A stretch of DNA of 64,000 bases, from NCBI GenBank assembly GCA_017991835.1, contig JAGOPY010000001.1, positions 1-64,000 of the forward strand, read 5' to 3'. This document shows, one piece after another, positions 54,701 through 63,852 of this stretch; the first letter of the stretch is position 1, and the number at the start of each line of letters is the position of its first letter. The notes under the pieces are model-generated. The model searched no databases and was not told where the DNA came from. It saw only the letters and a list, made by a program, of their open reading frames with translations. The position numbers and the translations under genes were made by a program. This DNA comes from Bacteroidales bacterium. GTDB lineage: Bacteria > Bacteroidota > Bacteroidia > Bacteroidales > JAGOPY01.

Positions 54701-57358
54701 GATAATACTGTCGGTTATTATTATAACGGAACGACTTTGCAGGATGCCGAAGACAACTGGTGGGGCCATTCTTCGGGCCCGCTGGATGCTTCCGATGATG
54801 CCGGCGGACTTTACAATCCGCTGGGTGAAGGAGGTGAAGTGTCGGATTATGTCGATTATGATCCCTGGTATGCCGATGCAGCCCAGACTTACCAGGCTAC
54901 AACAGAACAGACAAACATCCTGAACGAAGACCAGGGCGTTTATTACTACACTATCCAGGATGCCATTAACGGAGCCGATATCGGCGATGTGCTCGAAATA
55001 ACCGGCACCCACAACGTGAAGAACATCGTGGTCAACAAAGGGCTGAAGATCGCGGCAGCTGCCGGCGGAGCCAAATTCAACGGGCTCGACGGCACGCGCA
55101 GCGGAACCGGATTCACCATCAACACCACCGAACCGGTCGTATTTGAAGGGGCCACCTTCGAAAATTATGACCTGGCCATCGACTTTGTTGCCTTCGGCTC
55201 AGCCAGGATCGATGATTGCAAATTCCTTAACTGTGTAGTGGCTGTCAATAACCAGACTACCACCACCATCGATGCGGACACCAACTACTGGGGGCATGCG
55301 ACAGGGCCGCTGGATGCCAGCCCGGCCGGATTGTACAACCCCTATGGCCAGGGTAGCACGGTGACCGATTATGTCGATTACCAGCCCTGGTACAACAGCG
55401 AAGATATTGACGTATTGCCCGTCGATATTGCGGTTTATAATCCTTCATGCGGTCATATTGAGATCAGGGTAACTCCGAACAGCAATATGAACGGTCAGCT
55501 CACCACGGCTTTGTTCGCCGTGAAATGGCTGAATGCAAGCTACCCCGAACCGGCAATTCTGACCAACGTCACTTCGGCTTACAATATGGACTTCCAGTAT
55601 TATGAAACCGTCGGAGCGGCCAGGTATGCCGTGTTCGGACTGGAGACCAATGCCCTGGTCAACTGGACAGCAGGTACCGAGTATGTTTTCGTGGAATTTG
55701 ATGTCCAGCAGAACCAGCCCGAAGGCACCGTCAGCGATTTTGAGATCGCCAACGATGCCTGGGCCGCAGCCAACAATGCGCTCTATTACATGGAGTTCTG
55801 GGGTTCGGACTACACCGGTTACATCAACGGCTTTGCCGATGATGTCTACCTGGCCGACTGCGATCTGCAACTTCATCTCAAAGCATTCCTCCAGGGACCT
55901 TACAACACGACGACCAACGAAATGAAAACGGATCTGAACGCTTTCATTCCGCTGAACCAGCCCTTTAACGTCGCCCCGTGGAATTATAACGGAGGCGAAA
56001 GCATCACCGCTGTTCCCGCCAATATGGTCGACTGGGTCCTGGTTGAGCTCAGGACGGTGGCCGACGGCGCCCCGGCAGCCAGAAAAGCGGCATTGCTGTT
56101 CAAGGACGGTACGGTGAAAAGCCATGTGGACTCGTTCTTCGATGTCTATTTCACTGGTGATTTCATGCCCAATGCCGACTACTTTGTCGTTCTGACCGCG
56201 CGTAACCATATGCCCGTCATGTCGGCGGCTGTGGTAAACATTCCCAATGCCGGCGACCGTTACGATTTCTCGAACATGACCGGTTATCCTTCCTACGGAG
56301 GGCCAACCGCACAGGTCCTGCTCGAGCCGGGTGTCAACGGTATGATCTCGGGCGATGTCAATAAAGACGGTAAACTGATCTACAGCGGTACCAACAACGA
56401 CCGCGACCCGATCCTGGCCAAAATCGTCACCGTGACCAGTGATCCTTACATCAACGGCGTGATCCAGGGCTATTACCAGGAAGACCTGACCATGAACTCG
56501 TGGGTGAAATACAGCGGCTCGGCCAACGACCAGCGGCTTATCATCCTGAACATCATCGAGCTGACCGGCATGTACAACCTCAATGAACAATACAACACGG
56601 TGGTTCCGGGTGCTGTTCTGAAATCCGGTTACAGTAATCCGGGCACAGGCCCTGTCGATATCAAGCTTGTTGAGTACGAAAACAGCCTGGATGTCGAGAT
56701 GACGACCAAAGCCGACTTTACCGACAGCTATGTCACCAATATCCAGTTCACCCTTTCATGGGACGGTAACAACCCTATGATGGACGCGATTGTGGATGAT
56801 TATGTGACCGATTACAAACTGGAACCGCAGGGAACCGTCACGGAAAATAACGGCCGTCACTACCTGACATTCGTTATGGCCGAAGCGGTCCTGTTGCCCG
56901 TCGAATTCAGGCAGGGCGACAAGCTCACGGTGCTCAGCTTCGACAAGTCCAGCTTTGCCGGACAGGTCACCAAATCGACCCTTGCCAACGACAATTACAC
57001 CTTGCAGACCAATGGCGATTACTACATCTCGATTATCGGCACAGACCGGACGGGTGTAGTGACAGCAGGCGTTACCGGAATCCCGGATCTATCCGCGGGC
57101 AACAGTATGCTCCAGGTGTACCCGAATCCGGCGAGCCAGGGATTTGTCAATATCGCCTTCATGCCCGAAACGGATGAGACTGTGACCATCACCCTGACCG
57201 ATGTCAGCTCGCGGACTGTCGGTGTGCAGAATATGCAGGTGAGCAAAGGGATTCCGGTTGTTAAAAAGGTCGATATCAGCGGTCTATCCGGAGGGATTTA
57301 CTTCATTAACGTGAAAGGAAATCAAATCTTCCAAACCGGTAAAATTGAAATCCGGTAA
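51701..57358 (+). CDS. Giant T9SS surface protein B (multiple beta-helices, NIQF modules)
   Basis: 1,885 aa. Signal peptide MKRRLLVMLIFGLALSSVWSQ. Four right-handed beta-helix domains each open with a TIQ/SIQ-type start: YTTIQAAINASVDGDIIMISAGT (~37), YNTIQAAINAAAAGDIVRVSDGT (~338), SIQSCIDQAGSTDIVRIKPGT (~640) and YTIQDAINGADIGDVLEITGT (~1083). NIQF module 1 ~1239-1377, GPY/VDWVLVELR module ~1385-1535, dockerin-like pair ~1546-1625 (GDVNKDGKL, then EDLTMNSWVKYSG), NIQF module 2 ~1651-1790, and T9SS type A tail from LQVYPNPASQGFVNIAF. The C-terminal half is a paralogue of protein A. Confidence 0.88.
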   Translation: MKRRLLVMLIFGLALSSVWSQTTRYVNPDGNCGGSTPCYTTIQAAINASVDGDIIMISAGTFTETLNVGKSLTFIGSGPVSNPTTIITSTANPMIQLSVTNKNFTFQNLIIEGNVTNNGIRAGGSININSLTLKDFIGRNCQVALYLAEYWPGDDPLTTTVSSLSFDNVTMTNNKFIGVYIGKTVLSGTVTNSTFTGNGYSDELPASWQKTGLQFVNFDEASVPHVVVTNSTFSNNGTGASNIERTGLIIYTAYNALSANEIMTVSGCTFTNHPQYAVRIKNGYNVGNTATVNGTFTNNYLDIWFNNIIGTTTSTTLVRNTFLGTRTVGPGPTYDYNTIQAAINAAAAGDIVRVSDGTYNENVTVNKNISLLSVNGAAVTTIDGLNSGGELGTVYLTAGRDGVTIGDTGQGFTIKGIDGTPGLEKAAIYLQGAQTNITIEGNIIEARGDAGLQGEYNAANDNIIIHNNQFTGQTFTGANPAGVGFAAQFDLPNVPRQLVVFGGGSGTTNTQNINFTNNTVSGIAGGMSITDNSGNPIPPTPQGNTMVTLDLVGTNSIMWNTFSGTTTRYAEALRVRGAGTYTITGNNFNGSYPANITAGTTVAATGIARIADAWMNNTFLKGVVLQDNASNVKINNIPTSIQSCIDQAGSTDIVRIKPGTYIEQVYINKNDINIFGSGKEITFIKSPATLTLSTPGGKKPVVYFDACTGTTLGLVTVDGDGKGNANNSFVGVGFWNSGGGLSSVDVIGVRDTPFSGAQHGVGVYAYNNTGGPYSMYLENVSVSDFQKNAFALSGNGLSVTLNGITVTGAGSTSVTAQNGIQIGYGATGSVTNSSVTGIHYIDNIPPVDWTATAILLYDAGNIDISSTTVSNSQTNIYFIDGSGSLNNCTVNNPVADIWANGVDIYASSAKGRSDTGLRNAIQPFIEDYKGTGARTAATLTINNSTITGIDYAGNYGVGTYAEGTINMTVTNSAVTGWDYAISSYEAGGIVNAIVNDNDLSDNTVGYYYNGTTLQDAEDNWWGHSSGPLDASDDAGGLYNPLGEGGEVSDYVDYDPWYADAAQTYQATTEQTNILNEDQGVYYYTIQDAINGADIGDVLEITGTHNVKNIVVNKGLKIAAAAGGAKFNGLDGTRSGTGFTINTTEPVVFEGATFENYDLAIDFVAFGSARIDDCKFLNCVVAVNNQTTTTIDADTNYWGHATGPLDASPAGLYNPYGQGSTVTDYVDYQPWYNSEDIDVLPVDIAVYNPSCGHIEIRVTPNSNMNGQLTTALFAVKWLNASYPEPAILTNVTSAYNMDFQYYETVGAARYAVFGLETNALVNWTAGTEYVFVEFDVQQNQPEGTVSDFEIANDAWAAANNALYYMEFWGSDYTGYINGFADDVYLADCDLQLHLKAFLQGPYNTTTNEMKTDLNAFIPLNQPFNVAPWNYNGGESITAVPANMVDWVLVELRTVADGAPAARKAALLFKDGTVKSHVDSFFDVYFTGDFMPNADYFVVLTARNHMPVMSAAVVNIPNAGDRYDFSNMTGYPSYGGPTAQVLLEPGVNGMISGDVNKDGKLIYSGTNNDRDPILAKIVTVTSDPYINGVIQGYYQEDLTMNSWVKYSGSANDQRLIILNIIELTGMYNLNEQYNTVVPGAVLKSGYSNPGTGPVDIKLVEYENSLDVEMTTKADFTDSYVTNIQFTLSWDGNNPMMDAIVDDYVTDYKLEPQGTVTENNGRHYLTFVMAEAVLLPVEFRQGDKLTVLSFDKSSFAGQVTKSTLANDNYTLQTNGDYYISIIGTDRTGVVTAGVTGIPDLSAGNSMLQVYPNPASQGFVNIAFMPETDETVTITLTDVSSRTVGVQNMQVSKGIPVVKKVDISGLSGGIYFINVKGNQIFQTGKIEIR

Positions 57359-57382
57359 TATCAAAACGGTTAATACCTGTTC

Positions 57383-57434
57383 AGCGTGATACGAAGGAGA
57401 AGTGATCTTCGGGTCACTTCTCCGGAAACACGCT
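57383..57434. terminator. Two-stem hairpin between surface-protein genes B and C
   Basis: Outer stem AGCGTG/CACGCT (57383-57388 with 57429-57434) and inner perfect stem GGAGAAGTGA/TCACTTCTCC (57396-57405 with 57414-57423). No T tract. Likely partial terminator or mRNA stabiliser. Confidence 0.5.
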
Positions 57435-57484
57435 CATGCAAAACATGCTGATTCAATTCTTATCTAAACTAAAGGAAAAGTAAA

Positions 57485-60364
57485 ATGAAGATGAAGAGGG
57501 CCAGGACAATTTTCATACTGATAACATCGATTAGTTGCTTTTTCCACAACCCGGGCCGGCCAGCCGAAGTTATACCCGTAACCGACCATCCGTCGCGGCT
57601 GGCGCCGGGCCCGGTCATGCTGTGCAATCCGCAAAGCGTCAACTTGTTTGTGGATGACGACTTTACGCCGGCAACGCCGGGATATGGAACCACTCATTTT
57701 TCAGCTATAAATGATGCCCTGCTGGTTGCCGGTGAAAATGACCTGATCAACCTGTACGATGGGACCTACGCGGAGGTCATCACAATCTCTGCTGCCGTCA
57801 CGCTGGCCGCCATCCCCGGCGAAAATCCGGTTCTGGACGGTACCGGGATGCCGGGGACAACGGCTGTGACCGTAGGCGTTCCCGGTGTATCGATAGATGG
57901 TTTGACCATCCGGAATTATGATTACGGCATTGTTCTGACCGGAACAGGAACTGCGGAGATCGTGAACTGCAGGATCTGCGATAACCTGGTCTTCGGCATA
58001 CAGAACCAGAACGCGAACGTTGATTGCGTAGCCGGAAATTGCTGGTGGGGCGAGCCTTCCGGGCCGTCAGACTACTCAGACGACCGGGAAACCGGGGGGC
58101 TCTATAATCCCGGCGGCCTCGGCAACCCGGTGTCGGATCATGTGCTGTATTATCCCTGGTCGGTGAATGAAGAGTTCACCCAGCTACCCGTTGAGTTTGG
58201 CATTTACAATACGGCCTGCGGAGCGCTGGAGGTGCGCCTCAAACCCCTTTCCGGCATCAACAGTACCCTCACCATGCTGACTTTTTCCGTCAGGTGGGCC
58301 GGTGATCCGGTAACCCTTGAAAATATCAGCTCTCCCGGGTTTAATCTCGAACTGGTCAACCTGGCCATGGGCGCAGGCGGGTTCAATTACGCTGTGTTTG
58401 GTTCCGATGGGTTCGTACCGGTTGAATTTATCCCCGGTGAAGCGATCCCGGTTCTCACCTTTACACTTGATGGCAGCGGCATCGGATTCAGTGATTTCGA
58501 AATTGCCACAGATTCCTGGACTGTCGCCAACAACGCCAATCCCTACCTGGAACTCATGGGAACCGACTATTCCGGAGCCGTTTACCATAACGCCCCTGAT
58601 GTTTACATGGATGATTGCGAAAATGCCGAATTCCAGGCAAGCGTGTTGCTCGACGGGCCTTACGACAGCCTGACGAACCTGATGCGCACGGAACTCCAAC
58701 CCCTCATTCCCCTGAATCAGCCGTATAACTTTCTTCCATGGATGTACACGGGGAGCGAGTCGCTGACAGCCATCCCGGCCGGTATGGTAGATTGGGTTTT
58801 GGTTGAGCTGAGATCGACACCTGCAGGACCGCCTGCCGACAGAAGCGCCGGCATTTTGATGAACGACGGAAAGATACTGGATGCCGGCCTTGACGGATCC
58901 ATCCGGTTTGACGGGATAGTGCCCTCATCGCCTTATTATGTAGTGATCCATCACCGCAACCATCTCCCGGTGATGAGCCGGGATCCTGTTATAATACCCA
59001 ATCCCCTGCTTTTCGATTTTTCCGATACGCTCAATTTTCCTCCTTACGGCACCGGGAAAAAAGCCCTGGTAAGTCTGGAAAACGGCGTCAGCGGGATGAT
59101 ACCGGGCGATATCAATAACGATGGCAGGCTGAAATACAGCGGGCCCGCCAATGACCGCGGGCTGATCATGAATCTGATCTATTACGTGACCGGTGAGCCG
59201 GTTATTACCCAAACCATTGAAGGCTATTACAAAGAAGACCTGACCATGAACCGGATCGTGAAATACAGCGGTCCGAACAACGACGCGCGGGAGATCATCC
59301 TGAGCCTGGTGGAACTGACCGGCTCAACGGCGCTGAACTCCGTATTTCAATGTGTGGTTCCGGGCAGCACGATGGCTGCTTCGGGCCGGCAGCCGGTTCC
59401 GCCGGCCAGCGGCATGTCGTCGCAATACGCCGATATCGGCATCTTTGAACATACCGGCCCGGATGAGCTGGTTATCCGGATCCGCCCGGATCATGATATT
59501 CCCGGATACGGGCTGACCAACATCCAGTTTACCCTGCGCTGGCCCGAAACCAGCAGCGTTTACCAATTATGGCCCGCTGCCAGCCCGGTCAATTCGGCCT
59601 TCAATATCCAGCCCCAGGGCCCTGTGACACTCGACAACGGCTATTATCACCAGATATTTGCCGCAGCGAATAACACCATCCTGAACTGGACCCAGGACAC
59701 CGAATACCCGGTCCTGGTTCTGAAATATTTATACTCGACAGAAGACTGCACCGGCTTTGAGATTACCGAAGATGCCTGGACCGTCGCCAATAACGGGACC
59801 TATTATTTTGAAGTGATCGGGCAAAACCGGACGGGAATCCTGTATCAACCGGAGGTTCAGATCCTCTCAGAAGGCGGATCGGTCAACGGCTCCGGGGAGA
59901 TCTGCCTGGGCTCCTCCACCGGTATCATGATCCTGGCAAGCTTCAGCGGCGATGTGGCAAGATGGCAGAGAAGCACCGACGGCGGCGGAACCTGGAGCGA
60001 CATCCCCGGCACATCCGGCATAACATCTTATAGCGAAACACCGCCGGAAGAAGGCTCTTACATGTACCGGGCCGAAGTCGTCAAATTCGGCTGTTCGGCT
60101 GACTTTTCAGCGCCTGCTACCATTGACGTCATGGGAGATGCCATCTGGACAGGCAATACCGACAGCAACTGGAACGATCCCTCCAACTGGAACGTTTGCG
60201 GCGTACCGACCATCTCCAAGGATGTCATCATCCCCGATGTATCGCCAAAACCATTCCCGGTGGTAAACGTAACTGCTTACTGCAAATCGATCCGAATCCA
60301 ATCCGGTGCAACGGTGACGGTCAGCCTGACCGGTTCGGTCATCATCGGAAACAATACGCCTTAA
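57485..60364 (+). CDS. Secreted protein C (beta-helix, NIQF modules, no T9SS tail)
   Basis: 959 aa. Signal segment MKMKRARTIFILITSISCFF, after which mature sequence begins. Short beta-helix (~55-215), NIQF module 1 (~233-368), GPY/VDWVLVELR module (~378-530), dockerin-like pair (~537-614: GDINNDGRLKYSG, EDLTMNRIVKYSG), and NIQF module 2 (~649-788). An Ig-like segment follows, and a final WTGNTDSNWNDPSNWNVCGVP domain of the type common in Bacteroidota secreted proteins. It lacks the T9SS tail of A, B and E, so it may be exported by Sec only or held by partners. Confidence 0.82.
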   Translation: MKMKRARTIFILITSISCFFHNPGRPAEVIPVTDHPSRLAPGPVMLCNPQSVNLFVDDDFTPATPGYGTTHFSAINDALLVAGENDLINLYDGTYAEVITISAAVTLAAIPGENPVLDGTGMPGTTAVTVGVPGVSIDGLTIRNYDYGIVLTGTGTAEIVNCRICDNLVFGIQNQNANVDCVAGNCWWGEPSGPSDYSDDRETGGLYNPGGLGNPVSDHVLYYPWSVNEEFTQLPVEFGIYNTACGALEVRLKPLSGINSTLTMLTFSVRWAGDPVTLENISSPGFNLELVNLAMGAGGFNYAVFGSDGFVPVEFIPGEAIPVLTFTLDGSGIGFSDFEIATDSWTVANNANPYLELMGTDYSGAVYHNAPDVYMDDCENAEFQASVLLDGPYDSLTNLMRTELQPLIPLNQPYNFLPWMYTGSESLTAIPAGMVDWVLVELRSTPAGPPADRSAGILMNDGKILDAGLDGSIRFDGIVPSSPYYVVIHHRNHLPVMSRDPVIIPNPLLFDFSDTLNFPPYGTGKKALVSLENGVSGMIPGDINNDGRLKYSGPANDRGLIMNLIYYVTGEPVITQTIEGYYKEDLTMNRIVKYSGPNNDAREIILSLVELTGSTALNSVFQCVVPGSTMAASGRQPVPPASGMSSQYADIGIFEHTGPDELVIRIRPDHDIPGYGLTNIQFTLRWPETSSVYQLWPAASPVNSAFNIQPQGPVTLDNGYYHQIFAAANNTILNWTQDTEYPVLVLKYLYSTEDCTGFEITEDAWTVANNGTYYFEVIGQNRTGILYQPEVQILSEGGSVNGSGEICLGSSTGIMILASFSGDVARWQRSTDGGGTWSDIPGTSGITSYSETPPEEGSYMYRAEVVKFGCSADFSAPATIDVMGDAIWTGNTDSNWNDPSNWNVCGVPTISKDVIIPDVSPKPFPVVNVTAYCKSIRIQSGATVTVSLTGSVIIGNNTP

Positions 60365-60387
60365 TCATTACATAAATTATTATTAAG

Positions 60388-61401
60388 ATGAAATCTAAAG
60401 GGCCAGTTTATTTATTCATCTTTCTGCTGCTGATCTCCCATAAAAGCCTTACCGGGCAGGATAAGATCGATATCGGAATTTTTGAATCGCCCGTGCAGGA
60501 CACGCTGGTGCTGAAATGCCGGCCGAACTACACTATCCCGGTGGGATATTACATCACCAACATCGTGTTTACCATAAAATGGCCGGAAACGAGCCCCGTT
60601 ACCCAGCTCCAGAATATTGTTTCCACCGTTAACTCTTACTACCAGATCACGCCTCAGCAATTTTCCGTCAATGGAGGATACCGGTACCAGGTTTACTCGA
60701 TGGTCGGGGCGAAAAATGTTACCTGGAGCGCCAACCAGGAATACCCGGTACTTGAGATCCGGGTGAATTATCCGGGAGGGTGCACCAACCTTGAGATTGC
60801 CAATGATTCCTATACCAATTTCGTTTTGAACGGAGCTTATTATATTTCGATAACCGGTTCGAATAAAACGGGAATCCGGTATCAGCCATCGGTCAGCCTG
60901 ATCTCGCAAGGAGGCGTGGTAACGCCGGATGAATCCCTATGCCTCGGCAGCAGTACTTCCGTGATGATCTTATCGGGCTATTCGGGAAATATCCTGATGT
61001 GGCAGAAGAAACACGATTCCTTTGGCTGGATCAATATTTCAGGAACGGCGGGGATGTGGGAATATTTCACCACGCCCGATTCATCGGGCACATACCGCTA
61101 CAGGGCCGTGGTAAAAAGGGGGAGCTGCGATACGGCCTATTCGACGGCCAATGTAGTTGGCGTGGCGGTAAACTCCGTCTGGACGGGCAGCGCCGACACA
61201 TTGTGGCATAATCCCTCGAACTGGAATGCCTGCGGAGTGCCCGCAGCCAGCCGGGATGTCGAAATTCCGGCCGTGGCCGGTGGATTATATCCGGCCATTA
61301 CGGCGCCCGGCGTTTGCAAATCCTTGCTGATCCGATCGGGAGCCACATTGAAATTAAAAGGTTCAGGGAGCCTGGACATCGACGGTACACTGGTAAAATA
61401 A
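60388..61401 (+). CDS. Secreted protein D (single NIQF module, no T9SS tail)
   Basis: 337 aa. Signal peptide MKSKGPVYLFIFLLLISHKSLTGQ; the mature protein begins immediately with one NIQF module (~27-167; DIGIFESP, ITNIVFTIKWPE, TGIRYQPS). An Ig-like segment (~170-260, CLGSSTSVMILSGYSGNILMWQKK) and a terminal WTGSADTLWHNPSNWNACGVP domain follow. This is a compact version of the C-terminal third of protein C. 23 bp after C. No T9SS tail. Confidence 0.8.
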   Translation: MKSKGPVYLFIFLLLISHKSLTGQDKIDIGIFESPVQDTLVLKCRPNYTIPVGYYITNIVFTIKWPETSPVTQLQNIVSTVNSYYQITPQQFSVNGGYRYQVYSMVGAKNVTWSANQEYPVLEIRVNYPGGCTNLEIANDSYTNFVLNGAYYISITGSNKTGIRYQPSVSLISQGGVVTPDESLCLGSSTSVMILSGYSGNILMWQKKHDSFGWINISGTAGMWEYFTTPDSSGTYRYRAVVKRGSCDTAYSTANVVGVAVNSVWTGSADTLWHNPSNWNACGVPAASRDVEIPAVAGGLYPAITAPGVCKSLLIRSGATLKLKGSGSLDIDGTLVK

Positions 61402-61440
61402 TTCGCATAGCAATCTTTTCCGGCCAAACAGACACTTAAT

Positions 61441-63789
61441 ATGAATTCCTGTAAAGTTATATCGTTCCTGGCAGTCACCTGCCTGATCACACTGCCGTCG
61501 TTTTCGCAGCAGGAAGAGATCGATGCGGGCATTTTTTCCGGCATGACCGCCGATACCCTTATTTTAAAGGCTAAACCCTCATTCACCCTTTCCGGTCAAT
61601 CCCTGACCAATGCACAGATAACGGTCAAATGGAGCCAGAACAGCCCGGTGACCTCCCTGCAATGGAATTACAGTCCGATCGGATTGTTCCCGCAGGGCCA
61701 GACGGAAATTTCGGAAGGATACCGGTACCAGGTTTACGGTTCTTTCGGCGGTTCGGGGATCAACTGGGTGGCCGGACAGGAATATGTTATCCTGAAACTG
61801 GTCACCAATTCACCATCGGGCTCCTGTACCGAGTTCCTGATTGCGCAGGATGACTGGACACAAAACAACAATGGCGATTATTACATGGAAGTTCTGGGAG
61901 AGGATAAGACGGGCCTTCTCTATGAGCCTTCGGTCAATTTTGGATCGGTCGGCGGAAATATTGTGAGCGATTCGGCGATCTATCTCGGCAACAGCACGGG
62001 GATCATGGAGCTGACCGGTTACAGCGGGGATATCGTCTACTGGGAAAGAAGCATTAACGACGGCGCCTGGGATATCCTTCCCGGCACTGCGGGACAGGCT
62101 CAGTTCGAAGATGTACCCACGATCGAAGGAACCTGGTCGTACCGGGTAAAGGTGGAGAAGCCGGGCTGCCAGCCGGTTTACTCAGCACCGGGCGATATCA
62201 CCGTGGAATTGCTCGCTATTTGGACCGGTGCTGTCAACAACTCCTGGGATGACCCGGGGAACTGGAACATCGCGGGAGTGCCGGATGAAAACCTCGATGG
62301 CCTGGTCCCGCAGACAGAGACCGGGATGTATCCTGTGATCAATGGTTATGAAAATGGCAAAAACCTGCTGATCGGTCCCGGCGCATCCCTGATCCTCTCA
62401 AAAGAAGGGGCTTTGACCTTGTCGGGATATCTTAAAAATGACGGCCTGTTCTCAATAGAGTCCGACACCGGGGCAAGCGCTTCATTACTGGATAACGGCA
62501 TCTCCGGTACAGGGGTGTTTGTCAGTTCCGTAATTTATACCCCTGGTTTACATCATCAAATTTCATCCCCGGTAATCCATTCTGCAAAAAATGCATTCGG
62601 GAATACGGACCTGTTTGAATGGAACGAGCCGCAGAATGAATATATCCCGGTGCCGGATGATGACGATACACTTGAAGTATTAAAAGGATACCTCGCCATA
62701 AATAATGATCAGGTAATGAATCCGGCGGTTTTTGAAGGGACCGGCCTGTTTTCCGGCATTTACTCTGCAGATTTCACCAATAACGGCGCCGGAAACGGAC
62801 ACGCCGGCGGTTTTAACCTCGCCGGAAATCCGTATCCTTCGGCCATGAACTGGAATGATGCGGAGAATGTGACTCTGTCGCAGGTTGATCCGGTCCTGTA
62901 CGTTTTGAATGGCGAGGCCGGCAATTTCGGTACGTTTATTCGCGGCGACCATGCCAGTTCCACATTGGGTATCGACAGCATTATCGGCACCCACCAGGGT
63001 TTTTTTGTGCATGTAAATCATGCTTCCGATTCCGGATCTCTGACGGTGAACAATGGGGCAAGATTTCACAACCCTCAGCCTTTGCGGGCGGCAACGGCAG
63101 CACGCTCTGATGATCCTGTCCTGAAATTAAAAGTATCCGGGCCTGAAGGTTCATTCAGAGATGAAATCATTGTAAGATTTCACTCGGAAGCATCGGAATA
63201 CTTTGACATTCAATATGATGCCTATGATCTGGAAGGGTTCCAAAATGCCCCGCAGGTATTCACCCGGTGTGCCGATACCCTGAGACTGGCTGTCAATACT
63301 TATCCTTCGCTGGATGCCAACCGGTCTGTTGTAATGGGTTTTCAATCCGGTGAAGCCGGAGAGTTTACCCTCGCGGTACAGGAACTGCTTAATTTTGGCA
63401 CGGATACGCTGGTATTTGTGGAAGATCTGATCCTTGACACGACATCCCGGGTTACCGAATCATTCCAATATGTTTTTGAGGGAACACCGTCCGACCCGGT
63501 CGACCGGTTCAGGCTTCACTTTATTGTGGATCCTGTTTTTGAAGATGAAGGAATTGTTCTTCCTGAGATTTCCATAACATTAGCAGGGCAGATAATCCGG
63601 GTTAATTTCGGCGGAGAGTCGCAGTTTGGTTATTTTGAATTGTTTGACCTGACCGGAAAACGGTTGATGAGCCAGAGGGTAACAGGGCCGGTTGCTATGA
63701 TCCATTTCCCGCTGGAAAGTGGCATGTATATAATCTGCATTAAATCTCAAAAAGCTGTTCTTGTAAAAAAGATCATAGCTTGCTTTTGA
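61441..63789 (+). CDS. Secreted protein E (NIQF module plus T9SS-type C-terminus)
   Basis: 782 aa. Signal peptide MNSCKVISFLAVTCLITLPSFSQ. NIQF module (~26-163: EIDAGIFSG, LTNAQITVKWS, DKTGLLYEPS), Ig-like segment (~165-255), WTGAVNNSWDDPGNWNIAGVP domain (~260-345), then the typical Bacteroidota region with FNLAGNPYPSAMNWNDAENV (~455-475). The terminal ~80 aa (QIIRVNFGGESQFGYFELFDLTGKRLMSQRV...LESGMYIICIKSQKAVLVKKIIACF) resemble a T9SS type A tail. 39 bp after D. Confidence 0.83.
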   Translation: MNSCKVISFLAVTCLITLPSFSQQEEIDAGIFSGMTADTLILKAKPSFTLSGQSLTNAQITVKWSQNSPVTSLQWNYSPIGLFPQGQTEISEGYRYQVYGSFGGSGINWVAGQEYVILKLVTNSPSGSCTEFLIAQDDWTQNNNGDYYMEVLGEDKTGLLYEPSVNFGSVGGNIVSDSAIYLGNSTGIMELTGYSGDIVYWERSINDGAWDILPGTAGQAQFEDVPTIEGTWSYRVKVEKPGCQPVYSAPGDITVELLAIWTGAVNNSWDDPGNWNIAGVPDENLDGLVPQTETGMYPVINGYENGKNLLIGPGASLILSKEGALTLSGYLKNDGLFSIESDTGASASLLDNGISGTGVFVSSVIYTPGLHHQISSPVIHSAKNAFGNTDLFEWNEPQNEYIPVPDDDDTLEVLKGYLAINNDQVMNPAVFEGTGLFSGIYSADFTNNGAGNGHAGGFNLAGNPYPSAMNWNDAENVTLSQVDPVLYVLNGEAGNFGTFIRGDHASSTLGIDSIIGTHQGFFVHVNHASDSGSLTVNNGARFHNPQPLRAATAARSDDPVLKLKVSGPEGSFRDEIIVRFHSEASEYFDIQYDAYDLEGFQNAPQVFTRCADTLRLAVNTYPSLDANRSVVMGFQSGEAGEFTLAVQELLNFGTDTLVFVEDLILDTTSRVTESFQYVFEGTPSDPVDRFRLHFIVDPVFEDEGIVLPEISITLAGQIIRVNFGGESQFGYFELFDLTGKRLMSQRVTGPVAMIHFPLESGMYIICIKSQKAVLVKKIIACF

Positions 63790-63852
63790 AATCCTGACCG
63801 GTACGGATGATTTCAATCTGGGTAAAATGTATTTATCTTTACAGAAAAAAAC

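Noticed and set aside
55445-56590. 381-codon open frame on the minus strand
   Set aside because: Antisense to surface protein B; no start context or domain.
46798-60364. True clostridial-type cellulosome
   Set aside because: No glycoside hydrolase catalytic domain or classical scaffoldin is visible; only dockerin-like and cohesin-like patterns.
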